Positions 8,691 through 17,211 of a stretch of DNA of 64,000 nucleotides are shown in pieces (within the stretch, counting starts at the first letter, position 1; every line of letters begins with the position of its first letter). The notes beneath the pieces are model-generated. The model searched no databases. It had not been told where the DNA came from and saw only the letters and a list, made by a program, of their open reading frames with translations. The position numbers were made by a program, and so were the translations under genes. The stretch lies in contig JBPOHT010000030.1 in the NCBI GenBank assembly GCA_052035235.1, positions 135,310-199,309 of the forward strand, written 5' to 3'. Source of the DNA: Solimonas_A sp052035235 (lineage in GTDB: Bacteria > Pseudomonadota > Gammaproteobacteria > Nevskiales > Nevskiaceae).

Positions 8691-11624
8691 TTACGGGATC
8701 GGCCCAAGATCAATGTTGGCCAGGAGATAGCGAGCCCCTTGGCCGTCGCGAGGAAAGTCTGGGAACTCGCGAAGTACCGCCCGTGCTCCCTCAGCTCCCT
8801 GAAGCCGGATAGCGGCCAGCAGGGCCTCGCAGAGCAGAGTCTGGGCATGGGGCGATTGTGGGCCACTGCTCCTCATCAAGCGCCGCGACAACTCCAGGCT
8901 AGCTGACCAGTCTCTCGCAGTCTGGGCCTGGAGCAGCCCCAGCCAATCGCGCATTTCCTCGTCTAGATAAGCGGCACAGGTTGAGCCCTCCACATCGCTC
9001 GCTACGGCGCGAGCGGTCTGCGAAGCCAGAAAATGGCCATAGGCATTGGTCAGGTTTCGCATAGCCGCAAACCAACTGCGCTGGAACCCCAAGCTGTCGC
9101 AGCGGCCCGGGCGAGGCTGCAGGTCGTCCATCAACCGGATCACTCCGTCTGATATTCCGTCCGGAATGCCAATTTTACGATCAGCGTAATAGCGGTCGAT
9201 CAGGCGTGCCTGAACCAGCGCCTCGCTGTCGTCCAGTCCCAGTACTTCCTTCGTGGGAGTGCCGGCGGTCGGTAGGTCTTCAAGGCGTGTCGAATAGGGA
9301 ATGATGTTAGCCAGATCCGACGCAGGTCGCTGCAGGAAGCGCAGCCGCGCCGCGCGCTGATCCAGCACCGGATAGTAGTCCGAGTTGGGGGGGTAGCCGA
9401 AGGACGCGAAATAGGGGCGTAGCGTGCGCGCCGTGCCGAGTAGGCGCTGGTCAAAGTCGGCCTTGGCTTTCACGTTGAGCGCATCCAGCATCGGCGCCAG
9501 TCCGGGATCACGAAACACCCAGTCGCCAGGTTCTGGCACCGCCCGGTCGTGGCTAGCGATGATCAGCATGTCGCCACCCGATGTGTAGTACATCCGGTAG
9601 TCCTGGAACTGTCCCTGCAACGCATTGAGGATGCTGGAGATCAAAGGCACATCGATCTCGTAGAGTTGCACCCACTGCACGAACAGGCCGTTCGGCTTCA
9701 GGTACTTCTTCACCTGCGAATAGAACTCGGTGGAAAACAAAGTCGCCACGCCGCTGACCCAGGGGTTGCTCGGCTCCGACATGATAATGTCGTATTGCAC
9801 CCGCCGACGCGCGAAGTAGGTCTTGGCGTCCTCGATGATGATGTGGCTGCGCGGATCGGTGAAAGTCCGCTCTACAGAATCTCCGATCAGCTTGGCGCCC
9901 TCCACCATCGCCGGCTCGATCTCTACGGTGTCCACCCGATCCAGTGCCGTGTTCGACAGGAAGCTATGGGTCGTGCGCCCCGAGCCCATGCCGATTACGC
10001 CAACCTGGCGCGCCTCGGGCAGCATGGCCATCGGAGTTACGGCTGCCAGCACCATCATGTAATCGTCCAGCGAGGTACTGCCCGGCTTGATCGCGGCGTC
10101 AGGCTTGCCATTGGTCGAGATCACAATTGTGCCGAAGGGTGTGCGCTTGAGATCGATGGTCGCGGTCTTGCCATCGCGATGGAACATGATCTCCGCCTGA
10201 ACGCGACCGGCCCCCCCGCGGAAGACGCCCGAAGAGGTGCGCAGGGGATCGAGTTCGGTACGTGTCGTGAGGCCCAGCGCCAGCAGCACCGCGGCCGCTA
10301 CGGCAACGTAGCGCACTCGGCTCATCGCCGAGGGCGCCAGCAGCAGCAAGGCGACGCCCAAGGCCAAGTCGACCATAGCGCCGCTTACCACCACCCAGCG
10401 CAGACCGAACACCGGCATCACCAGATGTACCGCCAGCAGTACGCCGGTTATCGAGCCCAATGTATTGGCCGCATAGACTCGGCCGATGCTGCCCTCGCCA
10501 TGACCTGCCCGCAGCAGTACCGCAGTAATCAGCGGTAACGTCATGCCCGCACAGAAGGTTACCGGAAGCATCAACGCCAAGCAGACCAAGTGCGAGAAGA
10601 GGGTAAAGCCGATATAGCCATAGTCATTCTTAGCCAGGGTCTTGAGCACCGCCGACATAGCGTCGAAGGTTTGCATGTAGAGCGGCAGGCTCAGCAGCGC
10701 CAGCAGCGCCATTGCTATCTGAATCCGCCCCAGCAGGCGCAGGGGATCGGCCGTGGTGTCGATTCGTTTGCGGATATAGAGGCTGCCCAGCGCCAAGCCC
10801 AGGATGAAAGCCGACAGCATCAGTTCGAAAGAATGGGTCGCCGAGCCCAGCACCATGCTCAGCATGCGAATCCAGCCAATCTCGTACAGGAAGGAGGCTG
10901 CGCCGGTCAGCGCCGCAGTTAGCAACATTACGGGTAAGCCGACGCGAAAACCTGATGCCACTGCCTCGCGGCGAGCCGCAAGCGGGGGTGCCGGGTTCAC
11001 AGAACGCTCTGCCAAATAGACTGTGCATCCCAACAGCGCGTTGATCAGGCCCGCGGTGAAGATCGTGCCCGGCAGGCCAACCTTATCGACCAGATAAAAA
11101 CCGCTGGCCAGCACCCCCGCGGAAGCACCGAGGCTGTTGGTGAAGTACAACCAACTCAGCGACGATCCTGGAGCTTGTGGATGCGCGCGAAGCAGTCCAG
11201 CGCTCATCAACGGGAAGGTAGCACCCAGCAGGATCGCCTGCGGCAGCGTCATCATCGCCGCTATGCCCCATTTGGCCACATCAATCACAGGGCCAGTTTC
11301 CAGGCCGGCGATCAAGCCATCGAACAACCAGCCCTGCACGGCACGGAATAGCGGATCGAAGAAGAAGGCGCTCAGGGCAAGCAGACCCTCCACCACTGCA
11401 TACCAGAGCAACGGTCGTGCCACACCCTGAGACCAGCGACCGGTCAGCCAGGCTCCAATCGCCATGCCCCCCATGAAGATCACCAGCACCAGTGTCTGCG
11501 CATAGGCCGCATGCCCCAGCATCAGCTTGAGGTAGTGTGACCAGATCGACTCATAAATCAGGCCGGCGAAGCCCGACAGGGCAAACAGGGCATACAGCAA
11601 GCCGCGCGGAATGGGCTTGTTCAT
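8691..11624 (-). CDS. Fused MFS-like membrane / spermidine-synthase-like protein, copy 1
   Basis: This 977-residue protein begins with about 450 residues of hydrophobic helices (GLIYESIWSHYLKLMLGH is the family signature of spermidine-synthase-linked membrane domains). It continues into a Rossmann aminopropyl/methyl-transferase-like domain: VIGMGSG near 545, VEIEPAMVEGA near 570, EDAKTYF, and SEPSNPWVSG near 618. The canonical polyamine-synthase DSTDP-type motif is replaced by SEPSNP, so the true reaction is uncertain. A tail of about 290 residues after the SDYYPVLD motif has no function I recognise. It is the second gene of a tandem pair (26 bp after copy 2), starting behind GGGAG. A membrane-tethered SAM- or dcSAM-dependent transferase is a reasonable guess. 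Confidence 0.8.
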   Translation of the reverse strand: MNKPIPRGLLYALFALSGFAGLIYESIWSHYLKLMLGHAAYAQTLVLVIFMGGMAIGAWLTGRWSQGVARPLLWYAVVEGLLALSAFFFDPLFRAVQGWLFDGLIAGLETGPVIDVAKWGIAAMMTLPQAILLGATFPLMSAGLLRAHPQAPGSSLSWLYFTNSLGASAGVLASGFYLVDKVGLPGTIFTAGLINALLGCTVYLAERSVNPAPPLAARREAVASGFRVGLPVMLLTAALTGAASFLYEIGWIRMLSMVLGSATHSFELMLSAFILGLALGSLYIRKRIDTTADPLRLLGRIQIAMALLALLSLPLYMQTFDAMSAVLKTLAKNDYGYIGFTLFSHLVCLALMLPVTFCAGMTLPLITAVLLRAGHGEGSIGRVYAANTLGSITGVLLAVHLVMPVFGLRWVVVSGAMVDLALGVALLLLAPSAMSRVRYVAVAAAVLLALGLTTRTELDPLRTSSGVFRGGAGRVQAEIMFHRDGKTATIDLKRTPFGTIVISTNGKPDAAIKPGSTSLDDYMMVLAAVTPMAMLPEARQVGVIGMGSGRTTHSFLSNTALDRVDTVEIEPAMVEGAKLIGDSVERTFTDPRSHIIIEDAKTYFARRRVQYDIIMSEPSNPWVSGVATLFSTEFYSQVKKYLKPNGLFVQWVQLYEIDVPLISSILNALQGQFQDYRMYYTSGGDMLIIASHDRAVPEPGDWVFRDPGLAPMLDALNVKAKADFDQRLLGTARTLRPYFASFGYPPNSDYYPVLDQRAARLRFLQRPASDLANIIPYSTRLEDLPTAGTPTKEVLGLDDSEALVQARLIDRYYADRKIGIPDGISDGVIRLMDDLQPRPGRCDSLGFQRSWFAAMRNLTNAYGHFLASQTARAVASDVEGSTCAAYLDEEMRDWLGLLQAQTARDWSASLELSRRLMRSSGPQSPHAQTLLCEALLAAIRLQGAEGARAVLREFPDFPRDGQGARYLLANIDLGPIP

Positions 11625-11650
11625 TCGCTATGACTCCCGGTAGGCCGGTT

Positions 11651-14575
11651 CTAGTTGGTATTGGAAATCAGGTAGTGCATGAATTCACCCTGCACGGGGA
11701 AGTCACCGAACTTGGCCAGCACACGATTGGCTTCAGCAACCCCTCCCACCTTCAACGCTGCCAAGATCGCTTCCGCGAACAGGAACGTGGCATCCGGTGA
11801 ACGTGGTCCCGCTTCCGTCAGCATCTGCGACACCAAAGTGAGTTGGCGTTGCCAATCGCGCGCAGTCATGACCTTCACCAACTCAAGCCAGTTCCGCATC
11901 TCGGCATCCGTGGAAGGCATGCATCCCGTAGCGGCGAAATCGGCTGAAATCTCCTTGCCGGAATTTGTCGACAGATAAGGACCGTAAGCGCGTGTGATCA
12001 GTTTCAGGGCTGGAAGCCAGCTGCGCCGGAGCAATGCCGGGTCACAGTTGCCACGCGCCGGCCGCAGGTCGTCCAGTATCGGGAGAATCGTGCTGTGCAT
12101 CTCGGCCGACAGCTCGCGGATTCCCTGTTTGGCATAGTAGCGGTCGATCAGTCCTGCCTGCACAAGGACTGCATTGAACCAGGGCGAAGCTGGTGCATGC
12201 CTTGGAATGTCCATCCGCTCATTACGTTCCAGGCGCGAGCTGTAAGGATACAGCTCGGACAGCGCCACGGCGGATCTGCGCATGAATCTGCGAGAGGGGG
12301 CATTTAGATCCAGCACCGGGAAATAGTCGGAGTTCGCGGAAAGGTTCCATGCATCGAAGTAGGGGCCCAGGGTCTTGCGGGAAGCCAGCATGCGGAACTC
12401 CAGGTCCGCCAGCGTGAGCACATGCACTCGCTGCAATTGCTCGGCTATGCGCGACTCCTTGAGCACCCAATCCTGCAACGGCGGCATCTCGCGATCCGCG
12501 CTCGCCACGATGAGCAGGTCGCCATCGTTGGCGTAGAAAACTCGGTAGTTCGCGAATTCCGACTGCAGCGCAGTGAAGACCGTGACCAGCAAGGGCACGT
12601 CAGTCTCATAAACCTGCAGCCACTGCACGAACAAGCCCCCTGGCCGCACATAACGCTTAATCTGGCGATAGAACTCGACCGAGAACAGAGTCGAAACACC
12701 ACTGACCCAGGGATTGCTGGGCTCGGAAATGATGATGTCGTACGACTCGCGATTGCGCGCGAAATAGGTTTTGGCATCATCGATGACGATACGGCTGCGC
12801 GGGTCGTTGAAGGTGTTCTCTACCCGCTCACCGAACTGGCGAGCACCCTCGACCATCGCAGGCTCGATCTCCACCGTGTCGACCCGCTCCAGCCGCGGGT
12901 TCGACAGCAGGGTATGCGTCGTCATGCCTGAACCCATGCCGATGACCCCCACATGCCTCGCATCCGGCAGGATCGACATCGGCAACGCTGCCAACAGTGC
13001 CATGGTGTACTCGTCGGCGGACAGGCTGCCAGCGTAGATGGCCGCATCGACCTTACCATTGGTGGCGATCGACAAATCACCATTGCCCTGTCGCTGCACA
13101 TCTACCGTCGATGTCTTGCCGTCCTTGTGGAAAATCACCTCCCCCGTGGCCGTAGCCTTCCCTGTACGGAAAACGCCCGAAGCCATTCGCAGCGGATCAA
13201 ATTGCACAGATGCGGCGAGACCCAGCGCCGTCAGCAGCGCGGTGGCAAGTGCAGCACGTTGCACACCGCCCAGAACTTCCCGGCCGCGCAGCAGCAGCCA
13301 CACACCCAGGCCCAGGTCAATCAGAGCCCCCGCCACCACCACCGCCCGTAGACCCAGCAACGGCATCACCAGATGCACCGCCATCAGGACACCAATGATG
13401 GCCCCCAGCGTATTGGCCGCATAGACGCGTCCGATGCTGCTTTCGCCCCGGCCACTGCGCAGCAGTGCCGTCGTGATCAACGGCAAGGTCATGCCGGCAC
13501 AAATCGTGACGGGCAGCATCAACATCAGGCACAGCAAATGAGAGAACAGGATGAAGCCCGTGTAGCCCTGCTCGGTCGGCATCAGTGCCTGAACCGCTGC
13601 CGCCATGGCGTCAAAGGTCAGCAGGTACAGGGGCAGGCTCAGCAAGGCCAGCAGGGCCATGATCACTTGGATCCAGCCCAGCAGGCGCAGAGGGTCGGCG
13701 GCACCGTCGATGCGGCGGCGAATGTAGAAGCTGCCCAGCGCCAAACCCAGGATGAAAGCCGACAACATCAATTCGAAAGAATGGGTCGCGGAACCAAGCA
13801 CGAGGCTTAGCATGCGAATCCAGCCCATTTCATAGAGGAAGGACGCTGCGCCGGTAAGCAGTGCCGTGGCCAGCATTGCCGTCACGGTCATCTGCGGCCC
13901 AGACGAACTCGACACGGGGGGCACATCCGCCGCTCGCGGCGGCGCAGCAGTGGAGCGTTCCATGACATAGACCGCCAGCGCTAGGACGCAGTTGAGCAAC
14001 CCCGCCGTCAGGATGGTGCCCGGCAACCCTACCTGGGAGATCAGGTAGAAACCGCTGCTCAGCACGCCGGCCGAGGCCCCCAAGCTATTGGTGAAATACA
14101 GCCAACTCAGGGTATTGCCCGGTGCCTGTGGATAAAGGCGGACTAGGCCAGCACTCATCAATGGGAAGGTGGCGCCCAACAGGATGGCCTGCGGCAAGGT
14201 GATCGTGGCAGCGGCAGTCCACTTGACCAGATCCACCATCCAGGCCGAGCCGAGCACCGGAACGACCGAGTCGAACAGCCAACCCTGCATCAAATGGAAC
14301 ATGCCGTCGAAGGCCAGTGCGGAAATACCGAGCACCCCCTCGGCTGCTGCATACCAGAGCAGGGGGCGCGCGACACTCTGCGACCAGCGGCTGGCCAACC
14401 AGGAGCCGATCGCCATGCCGCCCATGAAGATGACCAGCACTAAGGTCTGTGCATAGGCCGCATGCCCCAGCATCAGCTTGAGGTAATGCGACCAGATTGA
14501 CTCGTAGATCAGACCGGCGAAGCCGGAAACCGCAAACAAAAAATAGAGCCAGCCACGCGGGATGGACCTGGGCAT
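11651..14575 (-). CDS. Fused MFS-like membrane / spermidine-synthase-like protein, copy 2
   Basis: I start at the ATG at 14575 (974 residues, MPRSIPRGWLYFLF) because AGGAG lies just upstream and the protein then aligns with copy 1 from residue 1; a longer frame to 14653 has no support. The order is the same: multi-helix membrane domain, Rossmann domain with GMGSG (about 547), VEIEP and SEPSNPWVSG (about 620), then SDYFPVLD and a unique C-terminal domain. The two copies are clear paralogues, with near-identical stretches in the membrane half and looser similarity in the C-terminal 250 residues. It is divergent from pilA across a 302-bp region. The coding sequence looks less GC-extreme than the flanking housekeeping genes, which may point to transfer of the pilin region. 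Confidence 0.8.
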   Translation of the reverse strand: MPRSIPRGWLYFLFAVSGFAGLIYESIWSHYLKLMLGHAAYAQTLVLVIFMGGMAIGSWLASRWSQSVARPLLWYAAAEGVLGISALAFDGMFHLMQGWLFDSVVPVLGSAWMVDLVKWTAAATITLPQAILLGATFPLMSAGLVRLYPQAPGNTLSWLYFTNSLGASAGVLSSGFYLISQVGLPGTILTAGLLNCVLALAVYVMERSTAAPPRAADVPPVSSSSGPQMTVTAMLATALLTGAASFLYEMGWIRMLSLVLGSATHSFELMLSAFILGLALGSFYIRRRIDGAADPLRLLGWIQVIMALLALLSLPLYLLTFDAMAAAVQALMPTEQGYTGFILFSHLLCLMLMLPVTICAGMTLPLITTALLRSGRGESSIGRVYAANTLGAIIGVLMAVHLVMPLLGLRAVVVAGALIDLGLGVWLLLRGREVLGGVQRAALATALLTALGLAASVQFDPLRMASGVFRTGKATATGEVIFHKDGKTSTVDVQRQGNGDLSIATNGKVDAAIYAGSLSADEYTMALLAALPMSILPDARHVGVIGMGSGMTTHTLLSNPRLERVDTVEIEPAMVEGARQFGERVENTFNDPRSRIVIDDAKTYFARNRESYDIIISEPSNPWVSGVSTLFSVEFYRQIKRYVRPGGLFVQWLQVYETDVPLLVTVFTALQSEFANYRVFYANDGDLLIVASADREMPPLQDWVLKESRIAEQLQRVHVLTLADLEFRMLASRKTLGPYFDAWNLSANSDYFPVLDLNAPSRRFMRRSAVALSELYPYSSRLERNERMDIPRHAPASPWFNAVLVQAGLIDRYYAKQGIRELSAEMHSTILPILDDLRPARGNCDPALLRRSWLPALKLITRAYGPYLSTNSGKEISADFAATGCMPSTDAEMRNWLELVKVMTARDWQRQLTLVSQMLTEAGPRSPDATFLFAEAILAALKVGGVAEANRVLAKFGDFPVQGEFMHYLISNTN

Positions 14576-14719
14576 GCGAGGGACTCTCCTAAGAATTCTT
14601 TTATTGTCGCCCACTTCGCAAAGGGACGACATATCTGTTGGCAGCAGAAACAAGCACGAAGGATGCCGTGGGGCCTACGCTCTGCATGCCAAGCTTGTCG
14701 AGCACGGAATTGGTCTAAT

Positions 14720-14747
14720 TTTTGTCATTCTTGGACAAATTTTGTCA
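14720..14747 (+). promoter_or_regulatory. Paired TTTTGTCA boxes upstream of pilA (candidate PilR site)
   Basis: TTTTGTCA occurs at 14720-14727 and again at 14740-14747, exactly 20 bp apart (two helical turns). An inverted TGGACAAA lies between them at 14732-14739. They sit about 65-90 bp upstream of the -24/-12 element, the usual place for an enhancer-binding protein. PilR of Pseudomonas is known to bind TGTC-containing repeats upstream of pilA. The rest of the 14576-14877 gap shows no gene. Confidence 0.55.
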
Positions 14748-14810
14748 ATTCAAGTCCGTCATTACGATCCCAAGTACTTGAAAAATATGCATCCGCCAGT
14801 AACGGAGGGC

Positions 14811-14826
14811 TGGCATAACCTCTGCT
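14811..14826 (+). promoter_or_regulatory. Sigma-54 (-24/-12) promoter of pilA
   Basis: TGGCATAACCTCTGCT matches the RpoN consensus TGGCAC-N5-TTGCW, with GG and GC exactly 12 bases apart. Transcription would start near 14837, about 40 bases before the pilA ATG. Confidence 0.75.
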
Positions 14827-14877
14827 TTACTTCCGGCGAGCCCAAGCTCATTCCAAATGGATCCAAGGAGTCAATAC

Positions 14878-15294
14878 ATGAACAAAATGCAGAAGGGTTT
14901 CACGCTGATCGAACTGATGATCGTTGTGGCGATCATCGGCATCCTGGCCGCTATCGCGCTGCCGGCTTACCAGGACTACACCGTCCGTGGCCGCGTTTCT
15001 GAAGCCATGGTCGTCGGTTCCGCTGCCAAGGCCACCGTCGGCGAAAACATCGCCAACAACGGCGGCGTGGTCGGCGCCACCGGCAACTGCGCTGGCGTCA
15101 CCAACACCACTGTCGGCACCGTCAACCTCGCCAGCATGGCGTGCGATGACACCAACGGCAAGGTGACCCTGATCACGACCGCCAAGGCCGGCGCAGTGAC
15201 TGTCACCCTGACCCCGACCCCGAACGTCGACGGCAACATTGCCTGGGCGTGCAAGGGCTCGATCGCCAAGTTCGTGCCTGCCGAGTGCCGCTAA
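14878..15294 (+). CDS. pilA: Type IV major pilin
   Basis: This is the structural subunit of type IV pili. The start is the ATG at 14878, seven bases after AAGGAG. The 138-residue prepilin has a short leader MNKMQKG cleaved before Phe8 and the hydrophobic N-terminal helix FTLIELMIVVAIIGILAAIA with the essential Glu5 of the mature chain. A small variable head domain follows. Two cysteines near the end (WACKGS and AECR) form the expected C-terminal disulphide loop. It is expressed from a sigma-54 promoter and followed by a strong terminator, so it is transcribed apart from pilB. Confidence 0.97.
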   Translation: MNKMQKGFTLIELMIVVAIIGILAAIALPAYQDYTVRGRVSEAMVVGSAAKATVGENIANNGGVVGATGNCAGVTNTTVGTVNLASMACDDTNGKVTLITTAKAGAVTVTLTPTPNVDGNIAWACKGSIAKFVPAECR

Positions 15295-15315
15295 GACTGT
15301 AGGCTGATGCACCAG

Positions 15316-15344
15316 ACGCCGCCCTTCGGGGCGGCGTTTTTTTT
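15316..15344 (+). terminator. Rho-independent terminator after pilA
   Basis: ACGCCGCC, loop CTTCGG, GGCGGCGT, followed by a run of about eight T. It separates pilA from pilBCD. Confidence 0.93.
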
Positions 15345-15458
15345 GCCTCTCGCCCTTGCCACCCCTGCCACCCTGGAGGCGGTCGGCCAAACCTGCGCCA
15401 CGGGGATGCTTTGCGGGCCAGCTTCGGATAGTCTTCAAGCAGTTACCGGAGATTCTTC

Positions 15459-17192
15459 ATGGCTATCAGCCCGCAAACCCCGACCCCCGCCGCCTTTCTG
15501 GGCGGCCTGGCTCGTCGCTTGGTGGCGGATGGCCTCCTGAGCGAAGACAGGGGCCGCGAACTGCAGCAGCAGTCGATCAAATCCGGCACCCCCTTCGTCC
15601 GCTTGGTCGTCGAATCCAAACTGGCTACCCCTGCGCGTGTCGCGGAGGCTGCCAGCACTGAATTCGGCGTGCCGCTGGCGGACCTCTCGACCCTGGAGAT
15701 CGATGCCGCGGCTTACCGGGAAGTCAGCGAAAAGGTCCTGCGCAAGGCGCACGCGCTGCCGATCTTCAAGCGCGGCAAGAAGATGTACGTCTGCGTCTCA
15801 GACCCGACCAATCTCGCGGCACTGGACGAAATCAAGTTCGCCACCGGCAACCAGACCGAAGCGATCCTGGTGGAAGAGGACAAGCTGACCAAGGCGTTGG
15901 AGCAAGCCCTCAACGCTCTGAGCGCCTCGGACATGAAGGTGGACGACGAGGATCTTGCCGACATCGACATCAGCGATGGCGAGGAGGACAAAGGCCCCGA
16001 GGTCACGCGCTCCGATGCCGAGGACGCGCCGATCGTCAAGTTCGTCAATAAGATCATGATCGACGCCATCAACCAGGGCGCGTCGGACATCCACTTCGAG
16101 CCTTACGAAAAGACCTATCGCATCCGCTATCGCAAGGATGGCGAACTCAAGACCATATCGCAGCCTCCTATTAGCCAGGCGGTGCGTATCGCCGCCCGCG
16201 TCAAGGTCATGTCCCGCCTGGACTTGGCGGAACGCCGTGTGCCGCAGGACGGCCGCATCAAGCTGCACCTGTCCAAGACCAAGGCCATCGACTTTCGCGT
16301 CAGCACTTGCCCGACGCTGTTCGGCGAAAAGATTTGCTGCCGTATCCTGGACCCTAGCAGTGCGCAGTTGGGCATCGACGCGCTAGGCTATGAGCCAGAG
16401 CAGAAGGATGCCTACATGAAGGCCTTGGCCGAGCCACAGGGCATGATCCTGGTCACCGGCCCCACCGGCTCCGGAAAGACTGTCTCCCTGTACACCGGCC
16501 TCAACATCCTTAATACCGACGACATCAACATCTCCACGGCCGAGGACCCGGCAGAAATCAACCTGCCCGGCATCAACCAGGTCAACGTGCAGCCCAAGGT
16601 CGGCCTGACCTTTGCAGCCGCCCTGAAGGCCTTCTTGCGTCAGGACCCGGACGTCATCATGGTCGGCGAAATCCGCGACCTGGAAACAGCCGAGATCGCG
16701 GTCAAGGCGGCCCAGACGGGACATTTGGTGCTGTCCACGCTGCATACCAACGATGCGCCGCAGACCCTCGTGCGCCTTATGAACATGGGCGTGCCGGCCT
16801 ACAACCTGGCTTCCACACTACGGCTGATCATCGCCCAGCGCTTGGCGCGCCGCCTATGCAAGGTCTGCAAGCGTCCCGCCGATATTCCGCGTGGGGAACT
16901 GTTGAACCAGGGATTCAGTGAGCCGGAAATCGATGCTCCCGGCTTCGTTGTCCATGAAGCCGTAGGTTGTGACCAGTGCGACAACGGCTACAAGGGCCGC
17001 ACCGGCATCTACCAGGTCATGCCTTTCAGCGACGCCATGGGCCGTATTCTCATGGAGGGCGGGAACGCCATGGACATCGCGGACCAGGCACAGAAGGAAG
17101 GTATACTCGATCTGCGTCGCTCGGCATTGAAGAAGGTCAAGGATGGACACATCGACCTGGCCCAGGCCAACGCCTGTACAGCCGGCGATTAA
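15459..17192 (+). CDS. pilB: Type IV pilus extension ATPase PilB
   Basis: PilB is the cytoplasmic hexameric ATPase that drives pilus extension. The 577-residue protein has an N-terminal GSPII-E domain. The ATPase core has Walker A GPTGSGKT near residue 334, an Asp box, Walker B (RQDPDVIMVGEIRD) and a His box (TGHLVLSTLHTND). A tetracysteine zinc motif (CKVCKR at about 467, CDQCDNGY at about 505) is typical of PilB/GspE and absent from the retraction ATPases PilT and PilU. It heads the pilB-pilC-pilD-coaE-zapD-yacG run. CCGGAG precedes the ATG. Confidence 0.97.
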   Translation: MAISPQTPTPAAFLGGLARRLVADGLLSEDRGRELQQQSIKSGTPFVRLVVESKLATPARVAEAASTEFGVPLADLSTLEIDAAAYREVSEKVLRKAHALPIFKRGKKMYVCVSDPTNLAALDEIKFATGNQTEAILVEEDKLTKALEQALNALSASDMKVDDEDLADIDISDGEEDKGPEVTRSDAEDAPIVKFVNKIMIDAINQGASDIHFEPYEKTYRIRYRKDGELKTISQPPISQAVRIAARVKVMSRLDLAERRVPQDGRIKLHLSKTKAIDFRVSTCPTLFGEKICCRILDPSSAQLGIDALGYEPEQKDAYMKALAEPQGMILVTGPTGSGKTVSLYTGLNILNTDDINISTAEDPAEINLPGINQVNVQPKVGLTFAAALKAFLRQDPDVIMVGEIRDLETAEIAVKAAQTGHLVLSTLHTNDAPQTLVRLMNMGVPAYNLASTLRLIIAQRLARRLCKVCKRPADIPRGELLNQGFSEPEIDAPGFVVHEAVGCDQCDNGYKGRTGIYQVMPFSDAMGRILMEGGNAMDIADQAQKEGILDLRRSALKKVKDGHIDLAQANACTAGD

Positions 17193-17211
17193 AAAAGGGC
17201 ACGGGGGATTC

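Noticed and set aside
8691..14575. Tandem similarity of the two 2.9-kb genes taken as a mobile composite element
   Set aside because: No transposase, terminal inverted repeats or target duplications are seen; a simple gene duplication explains it.
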